Shown here piece by piece: positions 9,564-21,394 of a DNA stretch of 64,000 bases. Each line of letters opens with the position of its first letter. Within the stretch, counting starts at the first letter, position 1. The notes beneath the pieces are model-generated. The model ran no database searches. It had not been told where the DNA came from and was given only the letters and a program-made list of their open reading frames with translations. The DNA lies in assembly GCA_963971305.1 (NCBI GenBank), contig OZ020304.1, positions 18,210,103 through 18,274,102 of the forward strand, given 5' to 3'. A program made the translations under genes and the position numbers. The stretch is from Arcuatula senhousia (taxonomy: Eukaryota; Mollusca; Bivalvia; Mytilida; Mytilidae).

Positions 9564-10878
9564 GGGTGTAGGTAATCATCGAGTTCGAGTTCGAGTTCGA
9601 GTCAGAGTTAAAGTTCGAGTTAGAGTTCGAGTTACAATTCGAGTTCGAGTTAGAGTTCGAGTTAAAGTTCGAGTAATTTTTCGAGTTATTTTTCGAGTTC
9701 GAGTTAAATTTTGAGCTAACTCGAAACAGTAATTTTCATAGACATAGTCGAGTTACGACTCGAGTTAGAGTTAGAGTTCGAGTTACAAATCGAGTTAGAG
9801 TTCGAGTTACAAATTATTTATTGTTCTATGTCCAGAATTTGGTCTTTCGTTCATCATTATACCCCCTCTTGAAAAAATGGGGCGTATATAGTGATAGAGG
9901 TGTCTGTCCATCGTCCCGTACGTCCGTCCGTCCTGCCTTCCTTACACTTTAGGGTACCCATCTCTTATCACAACTCCTACTAAACTCCTTGATGAATTTT
10001 CATGAAACTTTCACACGATCTGTGTGACAAAATGTAGATATGCACCTCTTTTAAAATTTGATCAAACTGATTTTGGGGAAGTGAAACATGGAATTCGCTA
10101 TTCAACTATCCGCAACTTCTCCCAAACTCATCATTGATGTCAGTGCAACTTTCACACCATCTTCGTGAAATAGTGTAGATTTGCACCCCTAGTTTAAAAT
10201 TTGATCTGTTTTTAGGAAAGAGATAGCGGGGTTTTTATTAGTAAACCACGACTAACAGTTTTTCTAGTTTGATTAGGGATTGGTTTTAAATCTTATGCAT
10301 TGTATTTTTTATTTCCAACCTTTTCCAAGCCAGAATATTTATTAACAAAAACAGCCCCCCCTCAAAATCAATTGGTCTTCCCCTTAGTCTTGTCCTATAA
10401 ACTAAACTGACGACTTTGATAAAAATTAAAACTATTTTTTTTTCTTTTTTCTGTAAACGCGGCCTTTTTTTTGCAACAAAATAAACCAAGGTATTTCAAA
10501 GTATTGTCTCGTCCTCGGGTGAATTAACTTTTTTTTTTCTGAAACCATAGCACAACATAATAGATGTCTGAATTATTATTTTTTCTCGTGGAAAGTGTTG
10601 TAGTTTGTTAAAAATAGGTTTTCTTTAGGTCGGAACTCTAACTCGAACCCGATTTGTAACTCGAACTCTAACTCGAACTCGAACTCTAACTCGAGTCGTA
10701 ACTCGACTATGTTTATAAAAATTACTGTTTCGAGTTAGCTCAAAATTTAACTCGAACTCGAAAAATAACTCGAACTTTAACTCGAACTCTAACTCGAACT
10801 CGAATTGTAACTCGAACTCTAACTCGAACTTTAACTCTGACTCGAACTCGAACTCGAACTCGATGATTACCTACACCC
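9564..10878. mobile_element. Foldback TIR element made of GAGTT[CA] hexamers, 9-bp TSD
   Basis: The left end GGGTGTAGGTAATCATCGAG is the exact reverse complement of the right end. Each arm runs about 250 bp and consists of GAGTTC/GAGTTA hexamers. A 9-bp duplication, ATAAATTTT, flanks the element. Long inverted repeats with 9-bp duplications are typical of Mutator-like elements, but no transposase is present, so that assignment is tentative. The interior (9830-10620) holds a pearl-like fragment and AT-rich DNA. Confidence 0.85.
9855..10240 (+). repeat. Pearl-like fragment inside the foldback element
   Basis: Opens with ATACCCCCTCTTGAAAAAAT and GGGGCGTATATA, then a (TCCG)n-like tract (CCGTACGTCCGTCCGTCC), then two diverged core units that share CACAC(G/C)ATCT...GTGAAA/GTGACAAA...TGTAGAT. 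Confidence 0.6.
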
Positions 10879-10887
10879 ATAAATTTT
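10879..10887 (+). repeat. Right target-site duplication
   Basis: ATAAATTTT, matching 9555-9563. Confidence 0.85.
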
Positions 10888-11720
10888 GGTGATTAAAAAA
10901 ACAAACTATTTTACATCAACCTATGCATTTTTGAACTTACAATACTGATTTCTATCATGTTGAATTACTTTTCGGAATAAATGGAGTATTTGAACACATG
11001 GAATAAATTTGATTTATTGTTGTAAATTAAAAATGATTTAAACTTTTCAATACATTTTTAAGTGAACCTTTAAAAGAGTAAATTTCTTGAAAACTAATCA
11101 CTCCCGGGACAATGTAATCCTAGCGCAAAGTTTGCCCTGAGCGTTTGCGGTCAGTGGACCGTGAAAAATTTATGGAACATGGTCGTGAATGATAAACAAA
11201 GCAGTGAATTTGTATTAAATAATCCATATTTAGACAATAGAATGACGACATTAAAATGATTTAAGATAAATTAAAACAATAACTATACCATAAGATACTA
11301 TCGAATTTATCCTTAGCATTCGAATTTTATTTGTTGATAGAGCAAATATATTCCAAAACAATCCTTTTGGGAATGAAAAACTGGCTTAAAAATTTATTGA
11401 ATAAAGGTTATAAAATGGAAATTTTAGTAAAATCTTTGATTTAAGTCTTTTTGGTGAAAATATTGATAATTAAATTTGATACTTACTTTAAAGTGTTAAT
11501 TGCCTTTTTATACTTATGTCATTTTTGAAAATTACAGCGGTCAAGTGTGTCGATTTTGTGTGATTATATATATACATCACCAAATCATTAATTGTTTGAC
11601 GTGTCGGATTTAAAATCGAATTGTACCTGCCCAAGGTCGGTGGTTTCCTCCGAGTACTCCGGTTTCCTCAACCATTAAAACTGACCGCCATACATGACCC
11701 AGGTGCGCCGATAAAGGGCG
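10888..11720. other. AT-rich intergenic stretch, nothing recognised
   Basis: No long frame. A short GC-richer block at 11620-11720 (CCAAGGTCGGTGGTTTCCTC...CGCCGATAAAGGGCGTTAAA) resembles the 3' part of widespread invertebrate SINE-like repeats and leads into a CA microsatellite. Confidence 0.4.
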
Positions 11721-11725
11721 TTAAA

Positions 11726-11729
11726 CACC

Positions 11730-11764
<35 letters not shown>
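11726..11764 (+). repeat. (AC)n microsatellite
   Basis: About 18 uninterrupted AC dinucleotides. Confidence 0.95.
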
Positions 11765-11768
<4 letters not shown>

Positions 11769-12094
11769 ACACACTAAAATCGACTTGATTGTTTTACATC
11801 AGTCGATAGATGCTTCTTAGCTAGCTGTCAGTACTTCGATTGTTCTCAAGAGAATATCTCAACGTCCCGTTAATTGCTTGTTGTCCATTTGTCTCAGGAT
11901 CTCTCTTGCTGAATGATCCTCTTTAAATTATTCGTTTAAATTTCAAAATTGTGTAACCCTAAGGTTCTTCCTACCCCATACATAGGTTGATCATCTTAGT
12001 AATAATTTGGTTCCCCATTATGGTCATTTTGGATTTATTGTTCTATGCTCTTCATAATCATATAGTGTTTGGCATTTTCAATATATTTGGTAGA

Positions 12095-12138
12095 GTGCCT
12101 CTGATGAGTCTTGAATAGACGAAACGCGCGTCAGGCGT
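12095..12138 (+). ncRNA. Hammerhead ribozyme 1 of array
   Basis: Core CTGATGA...GAAA, stem II GTCT/AGAC with loop TGAAT, minimal stem III, cleavage triplet GTC (cut after 12132), stem I GTGCCT/AGGCGT with one G-U and one mismatch-like pair. Confidence 0.85.
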
Positions 12139-12450
12139 AGCAAAATTTATCGTCTGGAACTTTGTTGTCATTTTTATTTCGAACACACGTAAAGGTTAGC
12201 ATTGCTGGTGGAGTTTTAATTCCCCGAGGTTAGCCCGCTCCGACACCAACACTTTTGTGTTGGAGAACACATCAAAGCTTTAAATTATCCGTTTAAATTT
12301 CAAAATTGTCTAACCCTAAGGTTCTTCCTACCCCAGACATAGGTTGATCATCTTAGTAATAATTTGGTTCCCCATTATGGTAATTTTGGTTTTATTGTTC
12401 TATGCTCTTCATAATCTATAGTGTTTGGCATTTTCAATATATTTGGTACA

Positions 12451-12494
12451 GCGCCTCTGATGAGTCTTGAATAGACGAAACGCGCGTCAGGCGT
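12451..12494 (+). ncRNA. Hammerhead ribozyme 2 of array
   Basis: Intact core; stem I GCGCCT/AGGCGT pairs over six positions with one G-U; predicted cut after 12488. Confidence 0.88.
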
Positions 12495-12808
12495 TGCAAA
12501 AATTTATCGTCCAGAACTTTGTTGTCATTTTTATTTCGAACACACGTGAAGGTTAGCACTGATGGTGGAGTTTTAATTCCCCGAGGTTAGCCCGCTCCGG
12601 CACCAACACTTTTGTGTTGGAGAACACATCAAAGCTTTAAATTATCCGTTTAAATTTCAAAATTGTCTTACCCTAAGGTTCTTCCTACCCCAGACATAGG
12701 TTGATCATCTTAGTAATAATTTTGTTCCCCATTATGGTAATTTTGGTTTTATTGTTCTATGCTCTTCATAATCATATAGTGTTTGGCATTTTCAATATAT
12801 TTGGTAGA

Positions 12809-12852
12809 GCGCCTCTGATGAGTCTTGAATAGACGAAACGCGCGTCAGGCGT
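12809..12852 (+). ncRNA. Hammerhead ribozyme 3 of array
   Basis: Intact core and six-pair stem I; predicted cut after 12846. Confidence 0.88.
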
Positions 12853-12890
12853 AGCAAAATTTATCGTCTGGAACTTTGTTGTCATTTTTA

Positions 12891-13884
12891 GCTCACCTGG
12901 CCAAAGGCCCTGTGAGCTATAGCCATCACTTGGCGTCCGTCGTCGTCGTCCGTCGTCGTCGTTAACATTTCTTCAAACTTCTTCTCCTCTGAAACCGCTG
13001 CACAGATTCAAACTAAATTTGGTCTGGTGGTTCTTTAGGGTATCCCCCACAGAACTGATGTGGGGATTTTTGATTCCGCGGTTGCTAAAAATAGACCAGG
13101 GGGGGGTCAGACTACTGTTTTTGGCTTGTAAATCAAAAAGTATAAGAGATAGATGAAATCTGATGCCACCTTACTGCTTCAGCATCAAAAGTTCTACAAA
13201 AGTCTCCATAGGGTCGAAGTTGTCAGATGACCCCTTATAGGGGTTACAGCCCCTTAAAGGTGAAAAATAGCGTTTTTCATGTTTTTGCCATATAGTATGA
13301 AAACTATTGCAGATAAAGAAAAGCTGTTGCTTGCTTAAATGCTCAGTTCATTTAGCTCTACAAAAGTTTCAATAGGATCGAAGTTGTCAGATGACCCTTA
13401 ATAGGGGTTACGGCCCCTAAAATAACCTTTTTCATGTTTTTGGCCTATAGAATGAAAACTATAGCAGATAGAAAAAAGCTGTTGCTTGCTTAAATGTTCA
13501 GTTTATTTAGCTCTACCAAAGTCTCAATAGGATCGAAGTTGTCAGATGACCCTTAATAGGGTTACGGCCCCTAAAATAACCTTTTTCATGTTTTTGGCCT
13601 TTAGTATGAAAGCTATAGCAGATAGGGAAAAGCTGTTGCTTGGTTAAATGTTCAGCTCATAAAGCTCTACAAAAGTTTCCATAGGGTCGAAGTTGTCAGA
13701 TAACTCCTTATAGGGGTTATGGCCCCTAAAATAACGGTTTGTCATGTTTTTGGCCTATAGAATGAAAACTATAGTAGATAAAGAAAAACTGTTGCTTGCT
13801 TAAATGTTCAGCTCATTTAGCTCTACAAAATAAAGGGTTGACATCAAGACCAGTTGAGCGATTTAGGGTCCTGGGAGCCTCTTG
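12891..13884 (+). mobile_element. GCTCACC element, copy 1, inserted in a retrozyme unit
   Basis: Interrupts the array at CATTTTTA/TTTCG; TTA is found at both ends and once in intact units. Begins with a hairpin (AGCTCACCTGGCC...GGCCCTGTGAGCT), then a (GTC)n-like tract, then about four ~157-bp units (AGTTGTCAGATGACCC, GTTGCTTGCTTAAATG), and ends near GGTCCTGGGAGCCTCTTG. Same design as 38374-39290. The hairpin plus tandem-core design recalls Helitron-related non-autonomous elements (HINE); the class is inferred. Confidence 0.75.
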
Positions 13885-14163
13885 TTATTTCGAACACACG
13901 TGAAGGTTAGCATTGCTGGTGGAGTTTTAATTCCCCGATGTTAGCCCGCTCCGGCACCAACACTTTTGTGTTGGAGAACACATCAAAGCTTTAAATTATC
14001 CGTTTAAATTTAAAAATTGTCTAACCCTAAGGTTCTTCCTACCCCAGATATAGGTTGATCATCTTAGTAATAATTTGGTTCCTCATTATGGTAATTTATG
14101 GTTTTATTGTTCTATGCTCTTCATAATCATATAGTGTTTGGCATTTTCAATATATTAGGTAGA

Positions 14164-14207
14164 GCGCCTCTGATGAGTCTTGAATAGACGAAACGCGCGT
14201 CAGGCGT
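14164..14207 (+). ncRNA. Hammerhead ribozyme 4 of array
   Basis: Intact core and stem I; predicted cut after 14201. Lies in the unit that restarts after the inserted element. Confidence 0.88.
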
Positions 14208-14245
14208 AGCAAAATTTATCGTCTGGAACTTTGTTGTCATTTTTA

Positions 14246-14640
14246 TTTCGATTTGATTTTTACCGTGTGTTAGTTCGTGCTTTGTTATTGATTATTAATA
14301 GGGGAAGGTTGGCGCTAAAATACTAGTTTAACCCCGCCGCATTTTAAATGTGCCTGTCCTAAGCCAGGAATCTTTATCAAAGCTTATGTTTGTATTTCGT
14401 CGAATTTATGTTAATTTGGGTTTTTTGTCAAGAAGAGGGTCTTTCATTTCGCTTTAGAATTGGGCTTGGATCGTATGTAGTTTATTTTCAATCAAGGGCC
14501 AATTGAAAAACAGCGATCATTGACCACTGGTCACCTTGAAGGCTGTAGGTTGTTTTTCATTGTGGATTATAAATTGCCGTTTAAATTGTAAGTTGTGTCG
14601 CGTCGCTTATTCCACCTCTCATTATCTTCTATATTTAGGA
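14246..14640 (-). repeat. Interspersed repeat family A, copy 2
   Basis: On the plus strand it shows AACCCCGCCGCATTTTAAATGTGCC and TCCTAAGCCAGGAATC, the reverse complement of the family landmarks at 100-190 and 28030-28090; it continues to the CGC-ACACAG-type end (GTCGCGTCGCTTATTCCACC). Confidence 0.75.
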
Positions 14641-14855
14641 TACAGTCAGAATACAACACCAAAACGGGTATATAAACGGTTAATTTGGTTATGCTGTATA
14701 TCGATATATCAAGGGAAAACATCTCTTCAGCTGCATTGGAATCAAACCATTGGAAGCAAAATCCAAAAGTATTGAATGAAAAAGTACTCAAAGGCAAAAG
14801 GTTCGAACAGAGTGTGAATTTCAAATTTTTAAAAAATACCCCTCAATTCATTTAT

Positions 14856-15051
14856 TAATATAATTTAAGCCTTATGATTAAATTAATTTATCAAAGTGAT
14901 GGCGCATTATGGTTTCCTGCTGTCTGATGTTAAGAGTTTGGTAATGGGATGAATCCTCATTAGGTATTTTCACGGGTTTTGATTGGCTCGCGCCAAATTG
15001 TTTAAATCGAGTCTTTCTTGACGAGAATCTGAATGGAACAGACGTAAAAAC
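14856..15051 (+). repeat. 196-bp exact repeat, copy 1
   Basis: Matches 20867-21062 without a visible difference. Contains GATGGCGCATTATGGTTTCC and GTCTTTCTTGACGAGAATCT. Confidence 0.9.
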
Positions 15052-17554
15052 AATGAGAGAAATTGGTGGATGAAATAACATATAATATCATTGTCAGGGA
15101 GTCAATTTAGAGTTAAAATCACATACTACAATCCACTTTACTCGAACAACAATTGAACGTTGTGAAATAATACATGAAAAAAGAAAAAATCACCCTCGCA
15201 GGTTACAAGTACATGTATGACATCCACGTGTTTAAAAACACCGAGCCGTTTCATAAGCAATGCATAATTTACAACTTGATTGATTTTGCTTATACACATT
15301 TAGTTCTTAATGTACAAGCCTCCCCTATTTTGTTACAACAAAAGTAAAACTTGAACATGGCATTTCACCTGTCAGGGTGCAGTCAGCAGTGGCACATGCT
15401 AGCATTGAACGATAATCAGCAATTACATAAATTTACAGACAATTTTGTCTCGAAATCAAGCCTGATTTGATTTTATAGTTTATCATGCTATGTTAGGTTA
15501 GACTAGTGTGATCAGTGTGGGAAATATCGGTCACAGCATACCAACAAAAATCGGGTCAATAAGTGGGATTGTTTGAGTTGGGTCTTTTAATTTACACAAA
15601 TGTATGTTTAATATGAATGCTTGTACACGGTTCATTTACATACATTTAGGCGATGAAATGCATTTATTACCAGGTGCAAAATGACGGGCACACATTTTTA
15701 AATTGTTTAAATTTAATCCAGTTCTAATTATGAATAACTATTTCCACAAGGGCCTGTCAGTAAGAAGGTTAGTAAGAAAGATGACAGATTGAGTATATGG
15801 TCGAATGGAGCAGGATCGACGAATTTTCACAAATCTGACCACCGCAAGTTTATTTCAACATTGCCAAATTCAGAGAATTCCTATGGATCTAGTTTTACAT
15901 GTATCTCACTGAGACGAGTACTCTGGCTTATACAAGTCCAACATCAGTGACAGTTTCCTTGTTAACCAGGGAACACAAAATAATGATTTTAAGGTAATGT
16001 TTTGAATAAAATCCTGTTTATTTTATGTATAAAACATAACAAAATATAATATAACATTTTGACAAGGCAAATTTGATACATGTAAGAAGCATTTTACTCA
16101 AATGTATTTCAGTAAACACATGGCAATTTAAATATAGTAATACTAAATAGTATGCAGTTTAATAGACATTCAAAGGCATGAAAGATTAACTGGTATAATC
16201 ACATTTTCTTTTAGGATGAAATGTCAAAATGCATAATTTACAAAGAAAAAAGCATGTAGGCATAGAAATGTTCATGTAGATAAACGATCTTTACAATCAC
16301 TTAAAAGGTTGTTATCAAAGAAATCTAATGATAATTTTTACTTTGCAATGGTCATGTTGGGACTATTAGATAACTCTTTGTGAAGGTATGTATGGATAAT
16401 TAATCATTTGTCCGTTAAGAGAGTAGTTACTTAGTACGCTGTCTGTTAACCGATAGTTTTTGTTTATAGCATATTGAGGGTTCAGCTACCACATATTCTG
16501 TCCATAAACAGACCAAGATTTTCACAAGGGTCAGGGTTGTTAACAGATTTGCTTTGCAATCTGTGGTTTAAGTGGAAAAAAAAACACCTTTATTATTATT
16601 CTATTAAATCAATAACAAAGTTAACCTACATGTAGAAATTAATTATTGTTTATTCCTACAGCTTGCCACAATTCAATTATAAACACGCACAGTCAATATA
16701 GTTGGTTGAAGCCAGACTTAGATTTAATTAATGAAAAAAAAAATTGTAGTGAAATAAATTAGACCTTAACATCATTCATTTGTTTGATTCTGAGTTTCAG
16801 CCACACATCCAAAGCTGTAATTGAAAAACCTAAGAGGAAGAAGTTGCACCAGTCAGTAATCCTAACTCATTGAGTAACATTAAAAAGGACAAAAGGTAAT
16901 GTTATTGGTTCAAAAATGCCAGTTTACATAGAAAATAAGACAACAAAACAAGCTTAAGGGTAGAAGTCTAAATGAAACTTCGATTTATCTTCAAATTTAC
17001 TTAAAAATTATCATTATCTAGGACACGGATAAGGAATTAATTATCTAGGACACAGATTAGGAAATTTATATGAAAGAGGGGAAAAAATTGGGACTGTACA
17101 CATGCTATTTTTAATATGAGTAGCAAATGTTACATTATCAAAAACATATTTCAAGTTAGTATATTTTGCACACACCGCATGCAATCTATTTTTTAATTTT
17201 ATTTTTTCAAATTGACAGCAGTCATTCTTGAACAATGGAATGATGGGTCAGATACAATCACATCACATTTGCATACTGTAATGATACAACTTCTAGCTTT
17301 TATAGAAAGCAATAAGCCCATTATTATTATTTTTTATTTTTGGGGCATTTTATCAGGAATATCTATACCAAAGGAATACAAATACATGTATGAAGCATTA
17401 CAAAAAATGAAATTAAACACGCACATTTATAAATAGGCACATAAAATATTCTTGCATTGGCAGTGAAAGTGACCAAATCAGATATAGGACATATTTCTTG
17501 GTCATAAAGGCATTAAGCCAAATATCTGTACGCATTAAACTTTTTTCATAGATG
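15052..17554. other. AT-rich non-coding stretch
   Basis: Only short frames on either strand; no conserved domain, splice-supported exon, RNA gene or clear repeat was seen. Confidence 0.5.
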
Positions 17555-18445
17555 CAACATGCATACATACATAAAATGCACATTACTCATGTACAATTTT
17601 TTGGATATGCTTGATTGAAACTTGTTGCGCATTTGTCACTCAAGTAAGGATTATAATGAGACATTCACACACATACATGAAGTGTTTTGTACAATTACTT
17701 GCATATGATCAAATGAAATGAAACTTGTTACACTGGGCTCCCAAGTTATTGATTATGATAAAACACACACACAACTCGCACACATGCATGAATCATTCAT
17801 GTACAATTTCTTGCATACTGTCACATGAAACTTTGTACACTTGGCTCCCAAGTTATTGTTTATGATAACACACACACACACAATACCCACACATGCATGA
17901 AGTATCCATGTATTAATTCTTGCATATGGTCACATGAAACTTGGTACACTGGGCTCTCAAGTAATGGATTATGATGAGACATACACACACACACACTTTC
18001 ACACATGCATGAATTATTCATGTAATATTTCTTGAATATGCTGACATGAAACTAGTTACTTGTTACTTGCTTTCAAGTAATGGATTATGATGTGACATAC
18101 ACAAACAACTCACATATGTATGGATTATTCATGTACAATTTCTTGCATATGGTCACATGAATTTACTTGTTACACTGTTACACTTGAGTTTGGAGTAATG
18201 GATTATGATGAGACATACACACAAATGCATGAATTATTCATGCCCAATTTCCTACATATGCTCACATGAAACTTGTTACACTCTAATTTGCTCTGAAGCA
18301 TTGGTTATGATTAGACATTCACAGTTACACACACATTATTGTACACATACATATTGTTCTTTTACAATTTATTGCATACATATATGCTCACATGAAACTT
18401 GTCACATTGGGCACTCAAGTAATGAATTATGATGAGACATACTCT
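17555..18445 (+). repeat. Degenerate tandem array, ~113-bp unit, about eight copies
   Basis: Each unit has a CA-rich run, CATGAATTATTCATGTACAATTTCTTGCATATG-like text (seen as CATGTACAATTTCTTGCATA), CACATGAAACTTGTTACAC, and CAAGTAATGGATTATGATG. Copies recur about every 105-118 bp. Open frames through it are by-products of the repeat. Confidence 0.8.
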
Positions 18446-20083
18446 GTTGTTACTATGTATCAAGCCCTTATTTTGTTTACCTATGGTTTTTGAATAAGTT
18501 ATATATTGAACTCATAATTATATATTACAACCAGTTTATTTCCTTATAATGGCTGATTTATGATTGACAGGACATTTTTACCAAAAAACCAAACATACAC
18601 AACCAGTTTATTTCCTTATAATGGCAGATATATCATTGACAAGATTACCCAAAAACAAACATACACACACAAAATGCACACATACAAGTGGGCATTCAAG
18701 GTATATATGGATTATGTGTACATGTATGATGATGACCAATACATGAACGTACATGAATACACAGTTAAAAACATACACATTGCTCAGGTACAATTGTTGC
18801 TTGTGCTCACATCTTTTCAGTTCACCTGACTATAACCTTCTCATTTTACATACGAAGAGGAGTTGCAAATTAGTTTTTGAAAATGTCATTATCTTCTTTT
18901 AAAATTTTAAGGAACATAAACATTAAGACAGGGTTGTTGGAAAAATGACCCACATTTGTACATTTTAACCTCTGAAATATTGGAAACCATTCAGAGGTGC
19001 AATTTGTGTAATAAAGATCATTATTTTACATGTTTATGTTGGAACTAGGTTTCAGCCATTAAAAAATTCCTGTTTTTTATTTATTTTTTATTTTTCTCAC
19101 ATTGATTGAATGACTTTCTTATTAAAAAAATTAAGTAATATCATTGAAAATGTTGACAGCATAAAATACATGTACATACGTGATACATATCTACATGTTT
19201 CGATACAAGAGAAACTTTCATGTCATTAAACACTTACTTTATAAATTGAAATGGCATTATAAGAATGCAACTACATGTATGTTATTGTATTCACTTTAAC
19301 AAACACATTCAGGCAGGTGAACGCTTGAGTGATAACTTAAGCAAACATTGATGAGAATTAATTCTTGTCTGGTCACTAAAACATAAACAGTAAGTACATG
19401 GACTTTGTCATCAAACATGCATGAGAAGTCACTTGAGAAAACCATATATATCACCTTATAATTCATGTCAATAAGTCATGTTTACGTTACTTAATCAGAC
19501 ACATTTAAACATGCATGCTTAGCAAACTTTAACTTGTTTCACATTTAAAACATATACACGTAAGCAGTGAATTTTACATTAAAAATGTACATGTATGTCA
19601 AAGTGAGGAGTTATCATGTCACTTTAGTACACATATAAGCGTTACTAAAATTAATACAGTTAATGTCAACTATTAAGGCTTTCTCTTCCATCTCTCTTGA
19701 CTGTTCATTATATATATAATGTTTATTTTTCTCTTATTGAAATTCACCAGTAAATAAGGCACATTTTTTAAAATAGTTATTCAAGGTAAGTTCTAAGATT
19801 CTGACATGGAAATAAAAGATTGATTGTGTTGTGACTTGTATATCACTGAAACATTGTCTTTTTTGTAAGATTTCACTAGATAGACATTTGATAAAAATCA
19901 CCCAAGATAATATTACATACTTTCAGTAAAGTCAGTGATACATTTTTCTACCATAAATATTGCAAATTGTTATTTACTGTTATATATTTAGGGTTTGGGT
20001 TTGGTCACAGTAATGCAGCGATCCCCCATTGTGATGGCGGTTGACAGGCAAACATGTTAAACATTTTTGCCCGCCAATTTGGC
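18446..20083. other. AT-rich stretch, nothing recognised
   Basis: A short duplicated phrase (ACCAGTTTATTTCCTTATAATGG at 18531 and 18602) is the only structure seen; no gene. Confidence 0.45.
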
Positions 20084-20869
20084 ATAATCGCTGCATCTTT
20101 TTGTCAAGTTAAGGGTTTTGGTCCTTCATCACTTGTGTTCCCACAGTGGTGCTAAATTGATTGCATTTAAATTTTCCTACACTGTCCAGCTGTGGATGCC
20201 ATAATAGGCAATCTGCCGGCTCCACTCATCTAACTGCAATATACGGACAGTTCATCTAAAAACGCAATCTGCGTTCATTGTTTGTGAATCTATATATATA
20301 TATTTATTAATAATAAAATGCTGTGACCAATTATCGCCAAACCAATAAGTAGTTTGTTTTATTTGTGAAATGGGAAGTTAACACAATAAATATTGCCCCC
20401 TTGCAATAGTCTAAAACTTGAAAATCATGAAACTTGTACATGTGCACCTATCATATCAATGATGAATAGTTTTGGTCTACAAATGTGCATTTGTCACATC
20501 ATTGAAAGAATACTTGTGGAATATAAATGTGCATTTGTCACATCAATGAAATATAAATGTGCATCTGTCACATCAATGAAATATAAATGTGCATCTGTCA
20601 CATCATTGAAAGAATACTTGTGGAATATAAATGTGCATTTGTCACATCAATGAAATTAAATGTGCATCTGTCACATACTTGAAAGTAAATTGTTGTTCTG
20701 CAAATGTGCATCTGTTGTCTCTAGGAAAGTACACTTTTGGTTTTTAAATATGTATGTTGAACCTGATTGTTGTGGCAAGTCAAGTGGAAGGAAACATGTA
20801 GTTTCAGAAAATTAATCAAAGTGATGTCACATATTATTGGTTGTATGTTAGCATAAGAATCTTGGATAA
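20084..20869 (+). repeat. 786-bp duplicated segment, copy 1
   Basis: Repeats at 21395-22180 at a constant offset of 1311 bp with no visible difference. Its 20440-20690 part is itself a tandem array of a ~30-bp unit (AATGTGCATCTGTCACATCA). An 86-codon frame runs over this array in both copies and is repeat-derived. Confidence 0.92.
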
Positions 20870-21062
20870 TATAATTTAAGCCTTATGATTAAATTAATTT
20901 ATCAAAGTGATGGCGCATTATGGTTTCCTGCTGTCTGATGTTAAGAGTTTGGTAATGGGATGAATCCTCATTAGGTATTTTCACGGGTTTTGATTGGCTC
21001 GCGCCAAATTGTTTAAATCGAGTCTTTCTTGACGAGAATCTGAATGGAACAGACGTAAAAAC
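20867..21062 (+). repeat. 196-bp exact repeat, copy 2
   Basis: Identical to 14856-15051; it lies exactly at the end of the 786-bp copy 1, overlapping by a few bases. Confidence 0.9.
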
Positions 21063-21394
21063 CCACCCTTACCCTTCCCTAAATATAAACATGCAATATA
21101 TTCAAATGTGTCTTTGTTTCTTTGTAACTTCCTTCAGGTTCTGAAAAATATAAGGACATGTTGTGATCTTATATAATATAAACAAGATACTGCTTGGGTT
21201 GTTGTTTGCTTTTCTTTTCAGGCGCAGTCCCATCAATTTGGAATTTACATCATGGTAGCTAAAGAGGGAAAGAAAAACATTGCCAGATGGAGTTAACTGA
21301 CTAAATTGGGATTTATTAATTAACATAAATTATGGAATTGATGATCGAATTATTTAATTTGAATTTATGGTGGAATTATTGGATCTGTTTTGGT

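Larger units (their letters stand above)
11940..14240 (+). repeat. Tandem retrozyme-like array, ~357-bp unit
   Basis: Four hammerhead-bearing units share CCCCGAGGTTAGCCCGCTCC, AACACTTTTGTGTTGGAGAA, TAACCCTAAGGTTCTTCCTA and TAGGTTGATCATCTTAGTAA. Predicted cleavage sites at 12132, 12488 and 12846 are 356 and 358 bp apart; the fourth at 14201 is displaced by an insertion of about 1 kb. Tandem units with one hammerhead each are the hallmark of retrozymes, small non-coding retroelements that make circular RNAs. No protein is encoded. Confidence 0.88.

Noticed and set aside
11620..11720. Possible tRNA gene or tRNA-derived head
   Set aside because: No cloverleaf could be drawn and the A box is missing; only loose similarity to SINE tails.
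20393..20653. 86-codon frame present twice (also 21704-21964)
   Set aside because: It runs over a ~30-bp tandem repeat within the exact 786-bp duplication; identity reflects the duplication, not selection on protein.
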